The notes: a model not told the origin generated them from the sequence alone. A DNA stretch of 64,000 nucleotides from Pseudomonas libanensis (GCF_001439685.1 NZ_JYLH01000006.1:124001-188000); one strand, 5' to 3'; counted from the stretch's first letter, positions 9,010-18,430 are shown. Program-made: numbers and translations.

Positions 9010-11670
9010 ATGAGCGCTTCACTGAAAACCCTGATCGCCAAACTCAACGCCACCTGCCGTCAAGCCGCCGAACAAGCTGCCAGCCGGTGCCGGGCGCGTG
9101 GGCATTTTGAGGTGGAGGTTGAGCATCTGTTGTTGGCTTTGCTGGAGCAGCGCCACAGTGATGTGTCCGTCATCGTCAAACGCAGCGGCTTGAGCCTGGA
9201 GAAGCTGGAAGCGGAACTCAGTCAGGAACTGGGCACGTTACGCGACGGTAACACCCGCACCCCGGTGCTCTCCACGCAACTGCCGGTGTGGTTGGAGAGT
9301 GCCTGGCTGATTGCTTCCCTTGAAGCGCAGGACGGCGCTATTCGCAGCGGTCACTTACTGTTGGCGCTGCTGACCCAGCCGGCCCTGGTGCAAAGGGCGA
9401 CCCGTAGCTCAACGGTGCTGGCGCAGTTATCGCCTGAAGACCTTAGGGCTCATTTTGACCGGTTCACCGAAGGCTCCCTGGAACAGGATCATGTCAGCGG
9501 TGCTGCCCCTGAGGCAGAGGTCAGTGAGGGGGCGGCTGTACGGGTGAAAACACCGGCGCTGGATCAGTTCACCACCAGCCTGACCCAGCGCGCCCGCGAC
9601 GGGCACCTGGACCCGGTGATCGGGCGCGAGGTGGAAATTCGACAAGTGATCGACATCCTCATGCGCCGTCGGCAAAACAACCCGATCCTTACCGGTGAAG
9701 CCGGTGTGGGCAAGACGGCGGTGGCCGAAGGATTGGCGCACGCCATCGTCGTCGGTGATGTGCCAAGTGCGTTGCTGGGCGTTGAATTGCTGGCGTTGGA
9801 CATGGGGTTGTTGCAGGCCGGGGCCAGCGTCAAAGGTGAGTTTGAACTGCGCCTTAAAAACGTGATCGAGGAGGTCAAAAAACACCCGGTTCCTATCATT
9901 CTGTTTATCGACGAAGCCCACACGTTGATCGGCGCAGGGGGCACGGCCGGGCAAAATGATGCTGCCAACTTGCTCAAACCGGCCTTGGCGCGCGGGGAGC
10001 TGCGTACCTTGGCGGCCACCACGTGGTCCGAGTACAAAAAGTACTTCGAAAAAGATGCGGCCCTGACCCGTCGCTTTCAGATGGTCAAGGTGGATGAACC
10101 GTCCGAGCCGGTCGCAGCCGCGATGTTGCGGGCGTTGGTTCCGTTGATGGAACAGCACTTCAACGTACGTGTGCTGGATGAGGCTGTCACTGAAGCGGTG
10201 CGGTTGTCGCATCGCTATATCAGTGCCCGGCAACTGCCGGACAAGGCGGTCAGTGTATTGGACACGGCCTGTTCAAGGGTTGCTTTGAGCCAAGGGGTTC
10301 GGCCCGCTGTGATCGCTGACCTTCAAAAACAGCTGGAGCAACTGGAGGTCCAACGGCAGGCGTTGAATCGTGAGCTTGCCAGCGGCGGTCAGCACGAAAA
10401 GCGCCTCAGTGAACTGCAAGCTCAATCCGCGACGCTGAAGCAACAGCTGGACGACGCCAATGCGCTTTGGCAGCAAGAAGCGCAGTTGGTCCAACGTATC
10501 GCTGAACTGCGTGGTGAGTTGGAGGAGGGAATGCCCTCGGTCAATTCGGCTACGAAGGGACGTAAAAAAGCGCCCGTGTCACCTCAACGCTTGGAACTGG
10601 CCCGGGCGATGGAGGCCTTGGCCAACGTGCAAGGGGAGAACCCCTTACTGCCGTTGCAAGTTGACGCCAATGTCATTGCCCAGGTGGTGTCCGCGTGGAC
10701 CGGTATTCCTCTGGGCAAGATGGTCAAGGACGAGCTTCGCACGGTGCGTACCTTGGGTGGCGTGTTGGAGGCCCGGGTGATCGGGCAGTCCCACGCCTTG
10801 GCCGCTATCGCACAGCGGGTACGGACCGCTCGCGCTTATCTTGAAGATCCCAATAAGCCCAAGGGTGTGTTTCTATTCGTTGGACCTTCCGGCGTAGGCA
10901 AGACTGAGACCGCCCTGGCCCTGGCCGATGCGCTGTATGGCGGCGAACGCAAGTTGATCACTTTCAACATGAGCGAATACCAGGAGGCCCACAGCGTCTC
11001 AGGACTCAAAGGCTCACCGCCCGGCTACGTCGGTTACGGCGAAGGCGGGCAACTGACCGAAGCCGTAAGACGCAACCCCTACAGCGTAGTGCTGCTCGAC
11101 GAAGTGGAAAAGGCCCACCCGGACGTGCTTGAGCTGTTTTACCAAGTGTTTGACAAAGGCGTGTTGGACGACGCCGAAGGCCGTGAGATCGACTTTCGTA
11201 ACACACTGATCATCCTCACCAGCAACACCGCCTCGTCGCTGATCATGCAGGCCTGCCTCAACAAAACACCCGATGAACTGCCGGATGTCAAACAGTTGTC
11301 GGAACTGATTCGCCCAACGCTGTACAAGACCTTCAAGCCCGCCTTTCTGGGTCGGATGGATGTCGTGCCGTACTACCCGATCAACGATGATTCGTTGGCC
11401 GCGATTATCCGCTTGAAACTGGATCGCGTCGGGCGCCGTGTCGAGGCCAATCACCAGGCCGAGTTCCGCTACGACGATGCGCTGGTCGAGTCACTGCTGA
11501 TGCGTTGCACCGAAGTCGACATCGGCGCCCGTGCCGTTGACCAGATCATCAATGGCAGCCTGCTTCCGGAAATCGCCGATGCCGTGTTGGCACGCATGGC
11601 CGATGGGCAGGCCCTGTCTCGAATCAAAGTCGGCGCCAATAAGCGCGGCTTTACCTACCAGATCAAGTGA
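9010..11670 (+). CDS. clpV: T6SS sheath-recycling AAA+ ATPase ClpV (TssH)
   Basis: 886 residues with a Clp-N repeat domain (about 1-160) and two AAA+ modules. The first Walker A is GEAGVGKT at about 229-236 with Walker B FIDEAHTLIGAGG. The second is GPSGVGKTE near 626 with LLDEVEKAHPDV. A coiled-coil middle segment (about 435-510) separates them. The first module's pore-loop region and the extended N-domain fit ClpV rather than ClpB. ClpV takes apart contracted TssBC sheaths. Both nucleotide sites look intact. Confidence 0.96.
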   Translation: MSASLKTLIAKLNATCRQAAEQAASRCRARGHFEVEVEHLLLALLEQRHSDVSVIVKRSGLSLEKLEAELSQELGTLRDGNTRTPVLSTQLPVWLESAWLIASLEAQDGAIRSGHLLLALLTQPALVQRATRSSTVLAQLSPEDLRAHFDRFTEGSLEQDHVSGAAPEAEVSEGAAVRVKTPALDQFTTSLTQRARDGHLDPVIGREVEIRQVIDILMRRRQNNPILTGEAGVGKTAVAEGLAHAIVVGDVPSALLGVELLALDMGLLQAGASVKGEFELRLKNVIEEVKKHPVPIILFIDEAHTLIGAGGTAGQNDAANLLKPALARGELRTLAATTWSEYKKYFEKDAALTRRFQMVKVDEPSEPVAAAMLRALVPLMEQHFNVRVLDEAVTEAVRLSHRYISARQLPDKAVSVLDTACSRVALSQGVRPAVIADLQKQLEQLEVQRQALNRELASGGQHEKRLSELQAQSATLKQQLDDANALWQQEAQLVQRIAELRGELEEGMPSVNSATKGRKKAPVSPQRLELARAMEALANVQGENPLLPLQVDANVIAQVVSAWTGIPLGKMVKDELRTVRTLGGVLEARVIGQSHALAAIAQRVRTARAYLEDPNKPKGVFLFVGPSGVGKTETALALADALYGGERKLITFNMSEYQEAHSVSGLKGSPPGYVGYGEGGQLTEAVRRNPYSVVLLDEVEKAHPDVLELFYQVFDKGVLDDAEGREIDFRNTLIILTSNTASSLIMQACLNKTPDELPDVKQLSELIRPTLYKTFKPAFLGRMDVVPYYPINDDSLAAIIRLKLDRVGRRVEANHQAEFRYDDALVESLLMRCTEVDIGARAVDQIINGSLLPEIADAVLARMADGQALSRIKVGANKRGFTYQIK

Positions 11671-11692
11671 ACTCCATCAGGAAGGATGACCT

Positions 11693-14356
11693 GTGACGGC
11701 CTCTACCGCATTGACGCAACAGCAGCGCCTTTTGCAACTGCACACCCCGCTTGGCGCAGACACGCTGGTCGCCGAATACCTCGACGGCTGGGAGGCACTG
11801 GACCAGCAAGGGTATTGCTTGCAACTGAGTGCCTTGTCCGCGGATGGGTGTTTGCCCATTGAACAACTGATCGGCGCACCGGTGTTGGTGCAACTGCAGT
11901 GTGCTGACTCGCGCACGGACTTGCGGCCTTTTCACGGGCATGTCAGCCAATGCACGCGCGTCGGCAGCAATGGCGGATTGGCCCGTTATCAGTTGCGGAT
12001 CGAGCCATGGTTGAGCCTGTTACGACACCGGCAAGACAGCTACGCCTTTCATGACCTGACCGTGATGGAGATTTGCGAGCAAATTTTCGGTTTTTATAGC
12101 AAGGGCGTGATTCAGCCGCAGTGGCGCTGGGCCCTGGAGGTTCCGGGTGTTTATCGCAAGCGCAGCCTGACCACGCAATACCAGGAAAGTGACCTGGCGT
12201 TTGTGCAGCGGTTGCTGGCGGAGGAGGGCATTGCCTATCACTTTGAGCATCTGGGCGATCCCCAGGCCCCGAACTTGGGCAGCCATACCTTGGTACTGAC
12301 CGACAGCAACCGCAAGCTGGCGCCGAATGCACCGGTATCCGTGCGCTTTCATCGCAGCGACGTCACCGAGGCAGAGGACAGTGTGCAGCAATGGGCGGAA
12401 GAACAGCGCTGGATGGTGGGGCAGGTACAGCGCCAAAGTTGGGACTACCGCAGCCATTCATTGTTATCAGGACACGCTCAGGGCGACACCGGCATCAGTG
12501 GCTGTGTGGACCAGGACACAGCCGGCCCTTATGCCTGGACGGACACCGCTCAAGGAGAGCAGCGCGCACGCCAGCACCTGAATGCTCAACAGGTTGCGCG
12601 TCGCCAAGTACACAGCCGGGGGACATGGCGACGTTTGGCGCCAGGGTCGACTCTATGCCTGAGTAACCACGACAGCGTGCAGGCGGACGAACCCATGCTG
12701 TGCATACGTGTGCGTCATCAGGCCCGCAATAACCTGGATGCTCAATTGCAAGCGGCGGTACTGGCAGGGCTGGGGCCTGTACCCGGCCGGCCGGAGACCG
12801 TGTATTGCAACCACTTCACACTGATCCCCGCCAGTCACCCTTATCGCCCGCAAACCCAAGACGGTCACGGGCGCCGCTTGCATCCCATCCCAACCGTCCA
12901 CGGTGCACAGAGCGCCATTGTGATCGGCGACGGCGGCCCCGTGCTGACCGATCGCGACCAACGCATCAAGGTGCAATTCCACTGGCAGCGCGGTGAACGC
13001 TCATCCAGCCATCGCCCCCATCCTCGTGCTACCGACAATGCGCCGGCAGACGCCAGTGTTGGCACTTGGGTGCGCGTGGCCGCGACCCAGGCCGGTGGCA
13101 ATTGGGGGAGCGCCTGGGTGCCCCGGGTCGGGCAGGAGGTGCTGGTGGAGTTTGTTGAAGGGCATATCGACCGCCCCGTGGTCATCGGCTCGTTGTACAA
13201 CGGCCGGGGCCAGGCCGAAGCGGCGCATAACCAGATCGCAGGCGGCCCCTCCGGCAGTACCGGCAATGCACCGGCGTGGTTCCCTGGTAACCAACACGCC
13301 GGGGTACTCAGCGGCTGGAAAACCCAAGACCTGTCCACCAGCGCCACCGGCAGCGGCGGCTATCGACACCTGCAGTTCGACGACACCCCGGGGCAAAGCC
13401 GCGTCCAGCTCTACACCACCGATCACGACAGTGGCTTGACGTTAGGGCACCTCAAACAGAACAAAGACAACAAACGCCTGGCTGACCGAGGCTATGGCGT
13501 CGAGCTGCATACCCAAGCGCAAGGCGCTTTACGCGCCGGTACCGGACTATTGCTGACGACAGAGCCGGCTGACCAGCAAATGCAGGCCAAGGGTCTGTTG
13601 GCCGAACTGGAAAAAGCCCAAGACCAAGTGGATCAATTGGCCGACAGCGCCAGACAGCAGAAGGCTGGGCTAGCCAGCGACGGCAAGCAGTCGCCCACCA
13701 GCGAAGCTCTGCAGAACAGCCAGGAAAGCCTGAAGGCGACGCAGCAGGGCACCGCGTCAGGCATGGGCATCGGTGGTGGCGAAGGGCAGGTAGCGGCGTG
13801 GAGTAAGCCGCTGCTCGCGCTCTATGGCCAAGCCGGCCTGCTCAGCTTGACCCCCAAGCACCAGATTTGGGCGACGGGTACGCAATGCCTGCTCAACGCC
13901 CGAACGGACATCAACTTGACCGCCCAAGGTCATGCAGCCTTTCTCGCGGCGCAAGGCTTAGTGCTGTTTACCCGTGGCGCAGAGGGCGACAGTCGCCCCA
14001 TTGCGAACACCGGGATTGCCCTGCACGCGGCCACCGGCGCGGTCAGCGTGCAAGCGCAAAGCGACAAGATCAGCGTTGCCGCACAGCAAAATATCCGCAT
14101 GGTCAGCACCCAGGGCAACGCTCATGTGCAGGGTAAGAAGCACCTGTTGTTGAGCGTGCAAGGCGCGACCGTTCGACTGGTGGGGGGCAACATTGAGATT
14201 CATGCACCGGGGGCGGTGACGTTCAAGGCGCAGCGTCATCAGTTGACCGGGCCCCGCAAAACCACGCCGATGTTACCCGCACTTAACAAGCCGGTGTGCG
14301 TGGAATGTATGCGTCGATCAGCGCAATCCCATCAGCCCGTTGCGATTCGAGGTTAG
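11693..14356 (+). CDS. vgrG: T6SS spike protein VgrG (TssI)
   Basis: 887 residues from GTG 11693, preceded by GGAAGGA. The protein has the gp27-like head (SLTTQYQESDLAFVQRLLAEEGIAY), the gp5/OB region (RIKVQFHWQRG, then WGSAWVPRVGQEVLVEF and RPVVIGSLYNG) and a DUF2345 C-terminal beta segment (KISVAAQQNIRMVSTQG). A charged Gln/Ala-rich stretch around 640-690 interrupts the C-terminal half. There is no added catalytic domain, so it should act as a carrier. The downstream DUF4123 gene overlaps this role. A deleted copy of this gene lies at 17741-18109. Confidence 0.95.
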   Translation: MTASTALTQQQRLLQLHTPLGADTLVAEYLDGWEALDQQGYCLQLSALSADGCLPIEQLIGAPVLVQLQCADSRTDLRPFHGHVSQCTRVGSNGGLARYQLRIEPWLSLLRHRQDSYAFHDLTVMEICEQIFGFYSKGVIQPQWRWALEVPGVYRKRSLTTQYQESDLAFVQRLLAEEGIAYHFEHLGDPQAPNLGSHTLVLTDSNRKLAPNAPVSVRFHRSDVTEAEDSVQQWAEEQRWMVGQVQRQSWDYRSHSLLSGHAQGDTGISGCVDQDTAGPYAWTDTAQGEQRARQHLNAQQVARRQVHSRGTWRRLAPGSTLCLSNHDSVQADEPMLCIRVRHQARNNLDAQLQAAVLAGLGPVPGRPETVYCNHFTLIPASHPYRPQTQDGHGRRLHPIPTVHGAQSAIVIGDGGPVLTDRDQRIKVQFHWQRGERSSSHRPHPRATDNAPADASVGTWVRVAATQAGGNWGSAWVPRVGQEVLVEFVEGHIDRPVVIGSLYNGRGQAEAAHNQIAGGPSGSTGNAPAWFPGNQHAGVLSGWKTQDLSTSATGSGGYRHLQFDDTPGQSRVQLYTTDHDSGLTLGHLKQNKDNKRLADRGYGVELHTQAQGALRAGTGLLLTTEPADQQMQAKGLLAELEKAQDQVDQLADSARQQKAGLASDGKQSPTSEALQNSQESLKATQQGTASGMGIGGGEGQVAAWSKPLLALYGQAGLLSLTPKHQIWATGTQCLLNARTDINLTAQGHAAFLAAQGLVLFTRGAEGDSRPIANTGIALHAATGAVSVQAQSDKISVAAQQNIRMVSTQGNAHVQGKKHLLLSVQGATVRLVGGNIEIHAPGAVTFKAQRHQLTGPRKTTPMLPALNKPVCVECMRRSAQSHQPVAIRG

Positions 14357-14360
14357 GCGC

Positions 14361-15224
14361 ATGAACACCTTGCTGGAGCGTTGGCACCTCGCCGCGCAAC
14401 AAATTCAAGAGACCCATCCCGCACTGCAACGTTATTTGCTGGTCGATGCAGCACAACTGTCGCGCAACGCTCTGCCGTGGAAGGATCTGGTCGAGCGCGA
14501 ACAAGTCGAAAACCTGTTAAAGGGCCAGCCCGAAGCCAGCGCCCCTGAAGTCTGCGCCCTGTTAATGTCCTATGAGTCACATTGGGTGGACGGACTACTC
14601 ACGCGCGCTCTCACCCGTCGACCTTTTGCGTTTACGTTGCTGGTCAGTGCCTTGTCCCAAGAACAGTTGGCTAGTGCTTTGGCCCGCAAAACCAGTATTG
14701 CGCTTTCGGGGCATCGCACTGGGTTGATGCGTTTTTACGACTCGGCGGTGTTGCAATCGCTGATCCAGGTGCTTGGACCACGGCGTAGTAATGCGTTGTT
14801 GGATGAGGCCAAAGCCTGGATGTTTGTGCGACGTGATGGTGAGGTTGAGACGTTGACGCCTTCGATAGACCAGCAGGGGCGTTCCTGGGCGTGGGAGCTC
14901 AAGGATCGAGACTTACAGGCTTTGGAGCGACTTAGCCTGGTTGACCGCATTACAGCGCAACTGCGCTGGCAGGGTGTCCTCGCAGTGAACTCAGATCCTA
15001 TTCAGACCTATCAAGATATTTTTACGCTGTGTGGAATGCTGAGCAGCGACAAAGAGCCCGAAGGAAAACTGCTTTATCAAGTGTGTGCATTGATATTGCC
15101 GGTTGCCGCCAAAGAATTGAATGATCCTGACCTCAAGTCTGTGTTTGAACAGTATCGAGATAAAACTGAGGTGATTCTGGAGAGGGTGTTGATTTGGGTG
15201 GAAAGTATGAAGGAGAGAGTTTGA
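14361..15224 (+). CDS. DUF4123 T6SS effector adaptor (Tap/TEC-like)
   Basis: 287 residues from ATG 14361. An in-frame upstream start at 14340 lies inside vgrG and is less likely. The N-terminal half (YLLVDAAQLSR, EVCALLMSYESHWVDGLLTRAL, TLLVSALSQEQLASALAR) fits the DUF4123 fold, in which a family member recruits a specific effector to its VgrG. It starts 4 nt after the vgrG stop, and its own stop overlaps the next start (TGATG). The likely cargo is the DUF2235-like protein two genes downstream. That pairing is inference from gene order. Confidence 0.88.
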   Translation: MNTLLERWHLAAQQIQETHPALQRYLLVDAAQLSRNALPWKDLVEREQVENLLKGQPEASAPEVCALLMSYESHWVDGLLTRALTRRPFAFTLLVSALSQEQLASALARKTSIALSGHRTGLMRFYDSAVLQSLIQVLGPRRSNALLDEAKAWMFVRRDGEVETLTPSIDQQGRSWAWELKDRDLQALERLSLVDRITAQLRWQGVLAVNSDPIQTYQDIFTLCGMLSSDKEPEGKLLYQVCALILPVAAKELNDPDLKSVFEQYRDKTEVILERVLIWVESMKERV

Positions 15225-15697
15225 TGGTCTGCTTGTTAATTAGAGTGGCGGCAATTGTTGCTGGAGTACTTTTTCTTTCTGCGTGTGGAGATATTTTTCC
15301 ACCATCCCCTAAAACGGTTTGTATCAGTGGATACAATCAAAATGAACGAAAGATACATATGTTTTGGTTGGATAATGAAAGTAAGGCAGGTTGTTGGGGG
15401 AACCCTCCAGGAAAGGATGTCGATCAGATTTACGGTGGCGGTGGGAAGTTTAACTGTGGATGTCGAGTTACTCCAGGGAAAAAGGTCGGCTTGACTTGGG
15501 ATTTTGCACGCAGCCGAAAAGAAGTTGAAGCAGGCATGCCGAAAAAAGAGTTTTTTACGCAGGTAACTATTCCGCAACCCGAATCTTCAACGTCGCGATA
15601 TTTTCGTGCGTACTTCATGAAGGATGGTACTGCCCAGCTCCAATGGGTTGATAGTATGGGCGCGCCAGAGCTAGTGCCGCCTGAGGGGGCAGAATAG
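15224..15697 (+). CDS. DUF3304-like lipoprotein, candidate T6SS immunity protein
   Basis: 157 residues from ATG 15224, with AAGGAGAG upstream; the TTG 30 nt earlier has no such site. The leader MVCLLIRVAAIVAGVLFLSAC ends in a lipobox LSAC, so the product should be a periplasm-facing lipoprotein. The mature part is cysteine-bearing and Gly-rich (GCWGNPPG, GGGGKFNCGCRV) and resembles DUF3304 proteins found near T6SS lipase-like effectors. Immunity to phospholipase effectors is often a periplasmic lipoprotein, so it is a candidate for neutralising the adjacent product. The stop TAG overlaps the next GTG. AT content is higher than in the core T6SS genes. Confidence 0.7.
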   Translation: MVCLLIRVAAIVAGVLFLSACGDIFPPSPKTVCISGYNQNERKIHMFWLDNESKAGCWGNPPGKDVDQIYGGGGKFNCGCRVTPGKKVGLTWDFARSRKEVEAGMPKKEFFTQVTIPQPESSTSRYFRAYFMKDGTAQLQWVDSMGAPELVPPEGAE

Positions 15698-17718
15698 TGA
15701 ATGATCAAGAGTTAGACATTAAGGGAAGCGTTTTAGATCGTATTAAATCCGAGTCTGAGCAGAGCTGTCCGGTTTGTCAGCAAGTAATGTGGATGAGCTT
15801 TTATTTTGATGGCTTTGGCTTCTCTGATAAAGCTGGCGTGCCCTCGAATATCGTCAAACTTCATCTGGCAGCTTATGAACGTCCAGATAAAGGTCAGCGT
15901 GCATTTTATTATTCGGGGCTCGGCACTGAATTCGACCCCGAGTCCGGCGTATTGGCCGCAGCCCTAGCCGATAGAGCACGTAGAGATGCTGCCAAGAAAA
16001 TAAAGGACACAGCAAAAGACAAAGCTAAAGAAACAGCCACCGAGACGGTAAGTGACGCTTGGAGCCGAAGCAAAGGTATTCGTAATAGAAGTCTGCCTCG
16101 GCGTGCCATTTGGACGACCGGTGAAGTGTGGGACGAAGGAAAGGAGTCGGTTGGCAACATGGCCCGGCAGGTTAAGCGCCTGGCTAAAAAGCCTCGCAAA
16201 CAATGGGCGCGAATCGAACGTAACTTGCGTCGCGAGTGGCAGGCCTATTGGCGTGAAGTGACGCGTCATCCTTGGCGCGCGGGCAAGACGGCAGCACAAG
16301 CCGGTGTCAAGGTAACAGCGGGTTATGTTGCGGAGTCATCGGGCTTGCTGCGTGATGCGTCGATGATCGCGGCATTGTTCAACACGGGCGTTGACTCCCG
16401 ATTGAATGCCGCTCGGCGTGACTTTCAAATGGCGATCCTGAATGCCAAGGAACGCTTGCCCATTAACAAGATTCAAGTCGCGATCTTTGGCTACGACATG
16501 GGCGGTGGTATGGCCCTGGCCTTCGCTAATCGGCTGCTGGATGAGATTGCCCCCGGTGGTTTGTACGAGGGAGTCCCCGTGCAAATCAAGTTCATGGGCT
16601 TGTTTGATTGCGTCACCAATCGCTATGACGACAACTTCCTCACGGGCTTTATGCCGTTGAGCAACAAGGTGTCCTCGGAGCTAGTGGTGTCGCCGCAGAT
16701 CGAACGGTGTGTGCATTACGCCGCAGCCCATGAACTGCGTTTTTATAAACCACTGAGCATGATCGGCGCCGATCCCGAGGACTATCGCGGACCACGTCAG
16801 GAGCGCTTGTTCCCGGGCTCGCAAGTAGATGTGGGCGGTGGAGCGGTGGACGGTGAAGACGGCGTATCCGATAAGTTGTCACGGTTACCGTTGCAGATGA
16901 TGTACCACCGTGCCTATGGGGCAGGGATTCCTATGCCTAGCCTTGATAAGTTGGCGGAAATTGATGATGACTTGCACCAAACATTTGTCATAGATACCGA
17001 GATCACCGCTTTCCAGCGCAATTACCGCAACGCGGTTAAAAAACTGGTAACGGTCACCCGCGATATCCCATCACTGGTGCTTGAATTGGGGCGCCCTGTA
17101 GAGCGTTTTAAACCAGATATCATTAAAGTTCAAATTTCGCCATCTCAGTGCGTGGCCCCCTGCGTTCCGCAATCAGTTACCCTATTGCCGAAAAACATCG
17201 AAGAAGAATTAAGTGGCCACACTGCTATTTTTATCCACTGGCTGCGTATGTGGTACGACCAGAACGAGGCCCGTGCCGGGCGTAAGACCATGGGCTGGGG
17301 CTTGGGTGTACCGCTTGATCCTAAGGCCTACGGCCGTTATCAGAAGTTGGTCGACGAACTCGCATATTTGGAACGCAACGCTCGTTCCACTCCCCAATTT
17401 AATGAAAAGCAAGCCATGCGACAAATTAACGGCGAAGTAACGCCAGATGTTTTTGTGACCGATCCGCAAGGGCAGGCACTGTATTGGTTGTGGAATAATC
17501 CCGGTGCTCGTATTCCAGAGATTGAGGCGTTGTACCCGCATTTTATCAACGATGTTCATGACAGCATGGCTGAATCTGATCTCGAAGCAACGTTCGGCAA
17601 TCTAGTGTATTCGAAGCACTACATGAATAGGCGCCTGATTCAAAAGCTGTCGACTAAACCCGCGCGAAGTGTATTGGATTGGATGGAGTTGGCGTACGAG
17701 AAGTTTTTTAGCAAGTGA
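15697..17718 (+). CDS. DUF2235/Tle1-like T6SS cargo protein with altered catalytic residues
   Basis: 673 residues from GTG 15697, with GAGGGGG upstream. The N-terminal FYFDGFGFSDKAGVPSN and the downstream FMGLFDCVTNRYDD and FPGSQVDVGGGAVDGEDGVSD segments match the landmarks of the DUF2235 (Tle1 phospholipase) alpha/beta-hydrolase family. In active members the nucleophile elbow is G-F-S-R-G and the His lies in G-V-H-S-D-V-G-G-G. Here the elbow reads G-Y-D-M-G (265-269, Asp at 267) and the His position is Gln 376. Asp 304 in LFD is kept. A basic amphipathic insert (about 95-215, rich in Lys/Arg/Ala) splits the fold. The gene closes the vgrG cargo module. Phospholipase activity by the normal mechanism is doubtful; it could be a pseudoenzyme or use other chemistry. 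Confidence 0.78.
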   Translation: MNDQELDIKGSVLDRIKSESEQSCPVCQQVMWMSFYFDGFGFSDKAGVPSNIVKLHLAAYERPDKGQRAFYYSGLGTEFDPESGVLAAALADRARRDAAKKIKDTAKDKAKETATETVSDAWSRSKGIRNRSLPRRAIWTTGEVWDEGKESVGNMARQVKRLAKKPRKQWARIERNLRREWQAYWREVTRHPWRAGKTAAQAGVKVTAGYVAESSGLLRDASMIAALFNTGVDSRLNAARRDFQMAILNAKERLPINKIQVAIFGYDMGGGMALAFANRLLDEIAPGGLYEGVPVQIKFMGLFDCVTNRYDDNFLTGFMPLSNKVSSELVVSPQIERCVHYAAAHELRFYKPLSMIGADPEDYRGPRQERLFPGSQVDVGGGAVDGEDGVSDKLSRLPLQMMYHRAYGAGIPMPSLDKLAEIDDDLHQTFVIDTEITAFQRNYRNAVKKLVTVTRDIPSLVLELGRPVERFKPDIIKVQISPSQCVAPCVPQSVTLLPKNIEEELSGHTAIFIHWLRMWYDQNEARAGRKTMGWGLGVPLDPKAYGRYQKLVDELAYLERNARSTPQFNEKQAMRQINGEVTPDVFVTDPQGQALYWLWNNPGARIPEIEALYPHFINDVHDSMAESDLEATFGNLVYSKHYMNRRLIQKLSTKPARSVLDWMELAYEKFFSK

Positions 17719-17740
17719 ATATAGTCTATTCAGTCTCTCG

Positions 17741-18109
17741 CGCATTGACGCAACAGCAGCGCCTTTTGCAACTGCACACCCCCCCCTGGGCGCAGACACT
17801 CTGGTCGCCGAATACCTCGACGGCTGGAAAACCCAAGACCTGTCCACCAGCGCCACCGGCAGCGGCGGCTATCGACACCTGCAGTTCGACGACACCCCGG
17901 GGCAAAGCCGCGTCCAGCTCTACACCACCGATCACGACAGTGGCTTGACGTTAGGGCACCTCAAACAGAACAAAGACAACAAACGCCTGGCTGACCGGGG
18001 TTATGGCGTCGAGCTGCACACCCAGGCGCAAGGCGCTTTACGCGCCGGTACCGGGCTATTGCTGACGACGGAGCCCGCAGACCAGCAAATGCAGGCCAAG
18101 GGGCTGTTG
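17741..18109 (+). pseudogene. Decayed, internally deleted vgrG copy
   Basis: 17741-17827 matches the 5' part of vgrG (about 11707-11791), and 17821-18109 matches the segment 13312-13600. About 1,527 bp between them are missing. Both source edges carry CGGCTGG (11785-11791 and 13312-13318), so the deletion joined two 7-bp direct repeats. A C-run near 17778 is longer than in vgrG and shifts the frame. About 175 bases after the junction are identical to vgrG, then scattered differences appear. No intact product is expected. It starts about 20 nt after the DUF2235 gene. Confidence 0.9.
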
Positions 18110-18430
18110 AAAACGTCAGGCAGCACACCGCTTCATGACCCTGTCCCGACAAGCAACGGTAGTAACGCACCAACTGCTCCTCCTCTCGATTGAGCTGGCC
18201 GGGGCACAGGGATGTACTGCGCTGAAAGCCGGAGTTACAACGGGAGATGTCGAAACCATAATAGGCTCGCCCAGTGACTGACAACCCCAGCTGGCTGACA
18301 CCGCAGAAAATCCTTCCCATTCATCCCCTCCCGCAAAGCTCTCATCCGTTCGCGCAAAGGCCTCGGCAGGTCTGCACCTCGATAATCACCCTTCACTCAA
18401 CCCTGCCGCTGCAACCGAGCACCGCGTACC
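18110..18430. other. Unassigned stretch between the vgrG remnant and the GGDEF gene
   Basis: The similarity to vgrG ends at 18109. A reverse-strand frame over 18116-18320 contains a Cys-rich segment (SLCPGQLNREEEQLVRYYRC) that I do not recognise, and it runs on into the antisense of the vgrG remnant. A forward frame is also short. The promoter of the following gene should lie in its right part. It may be a second broken gene, but that is not shown. Confidence 0.35.
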
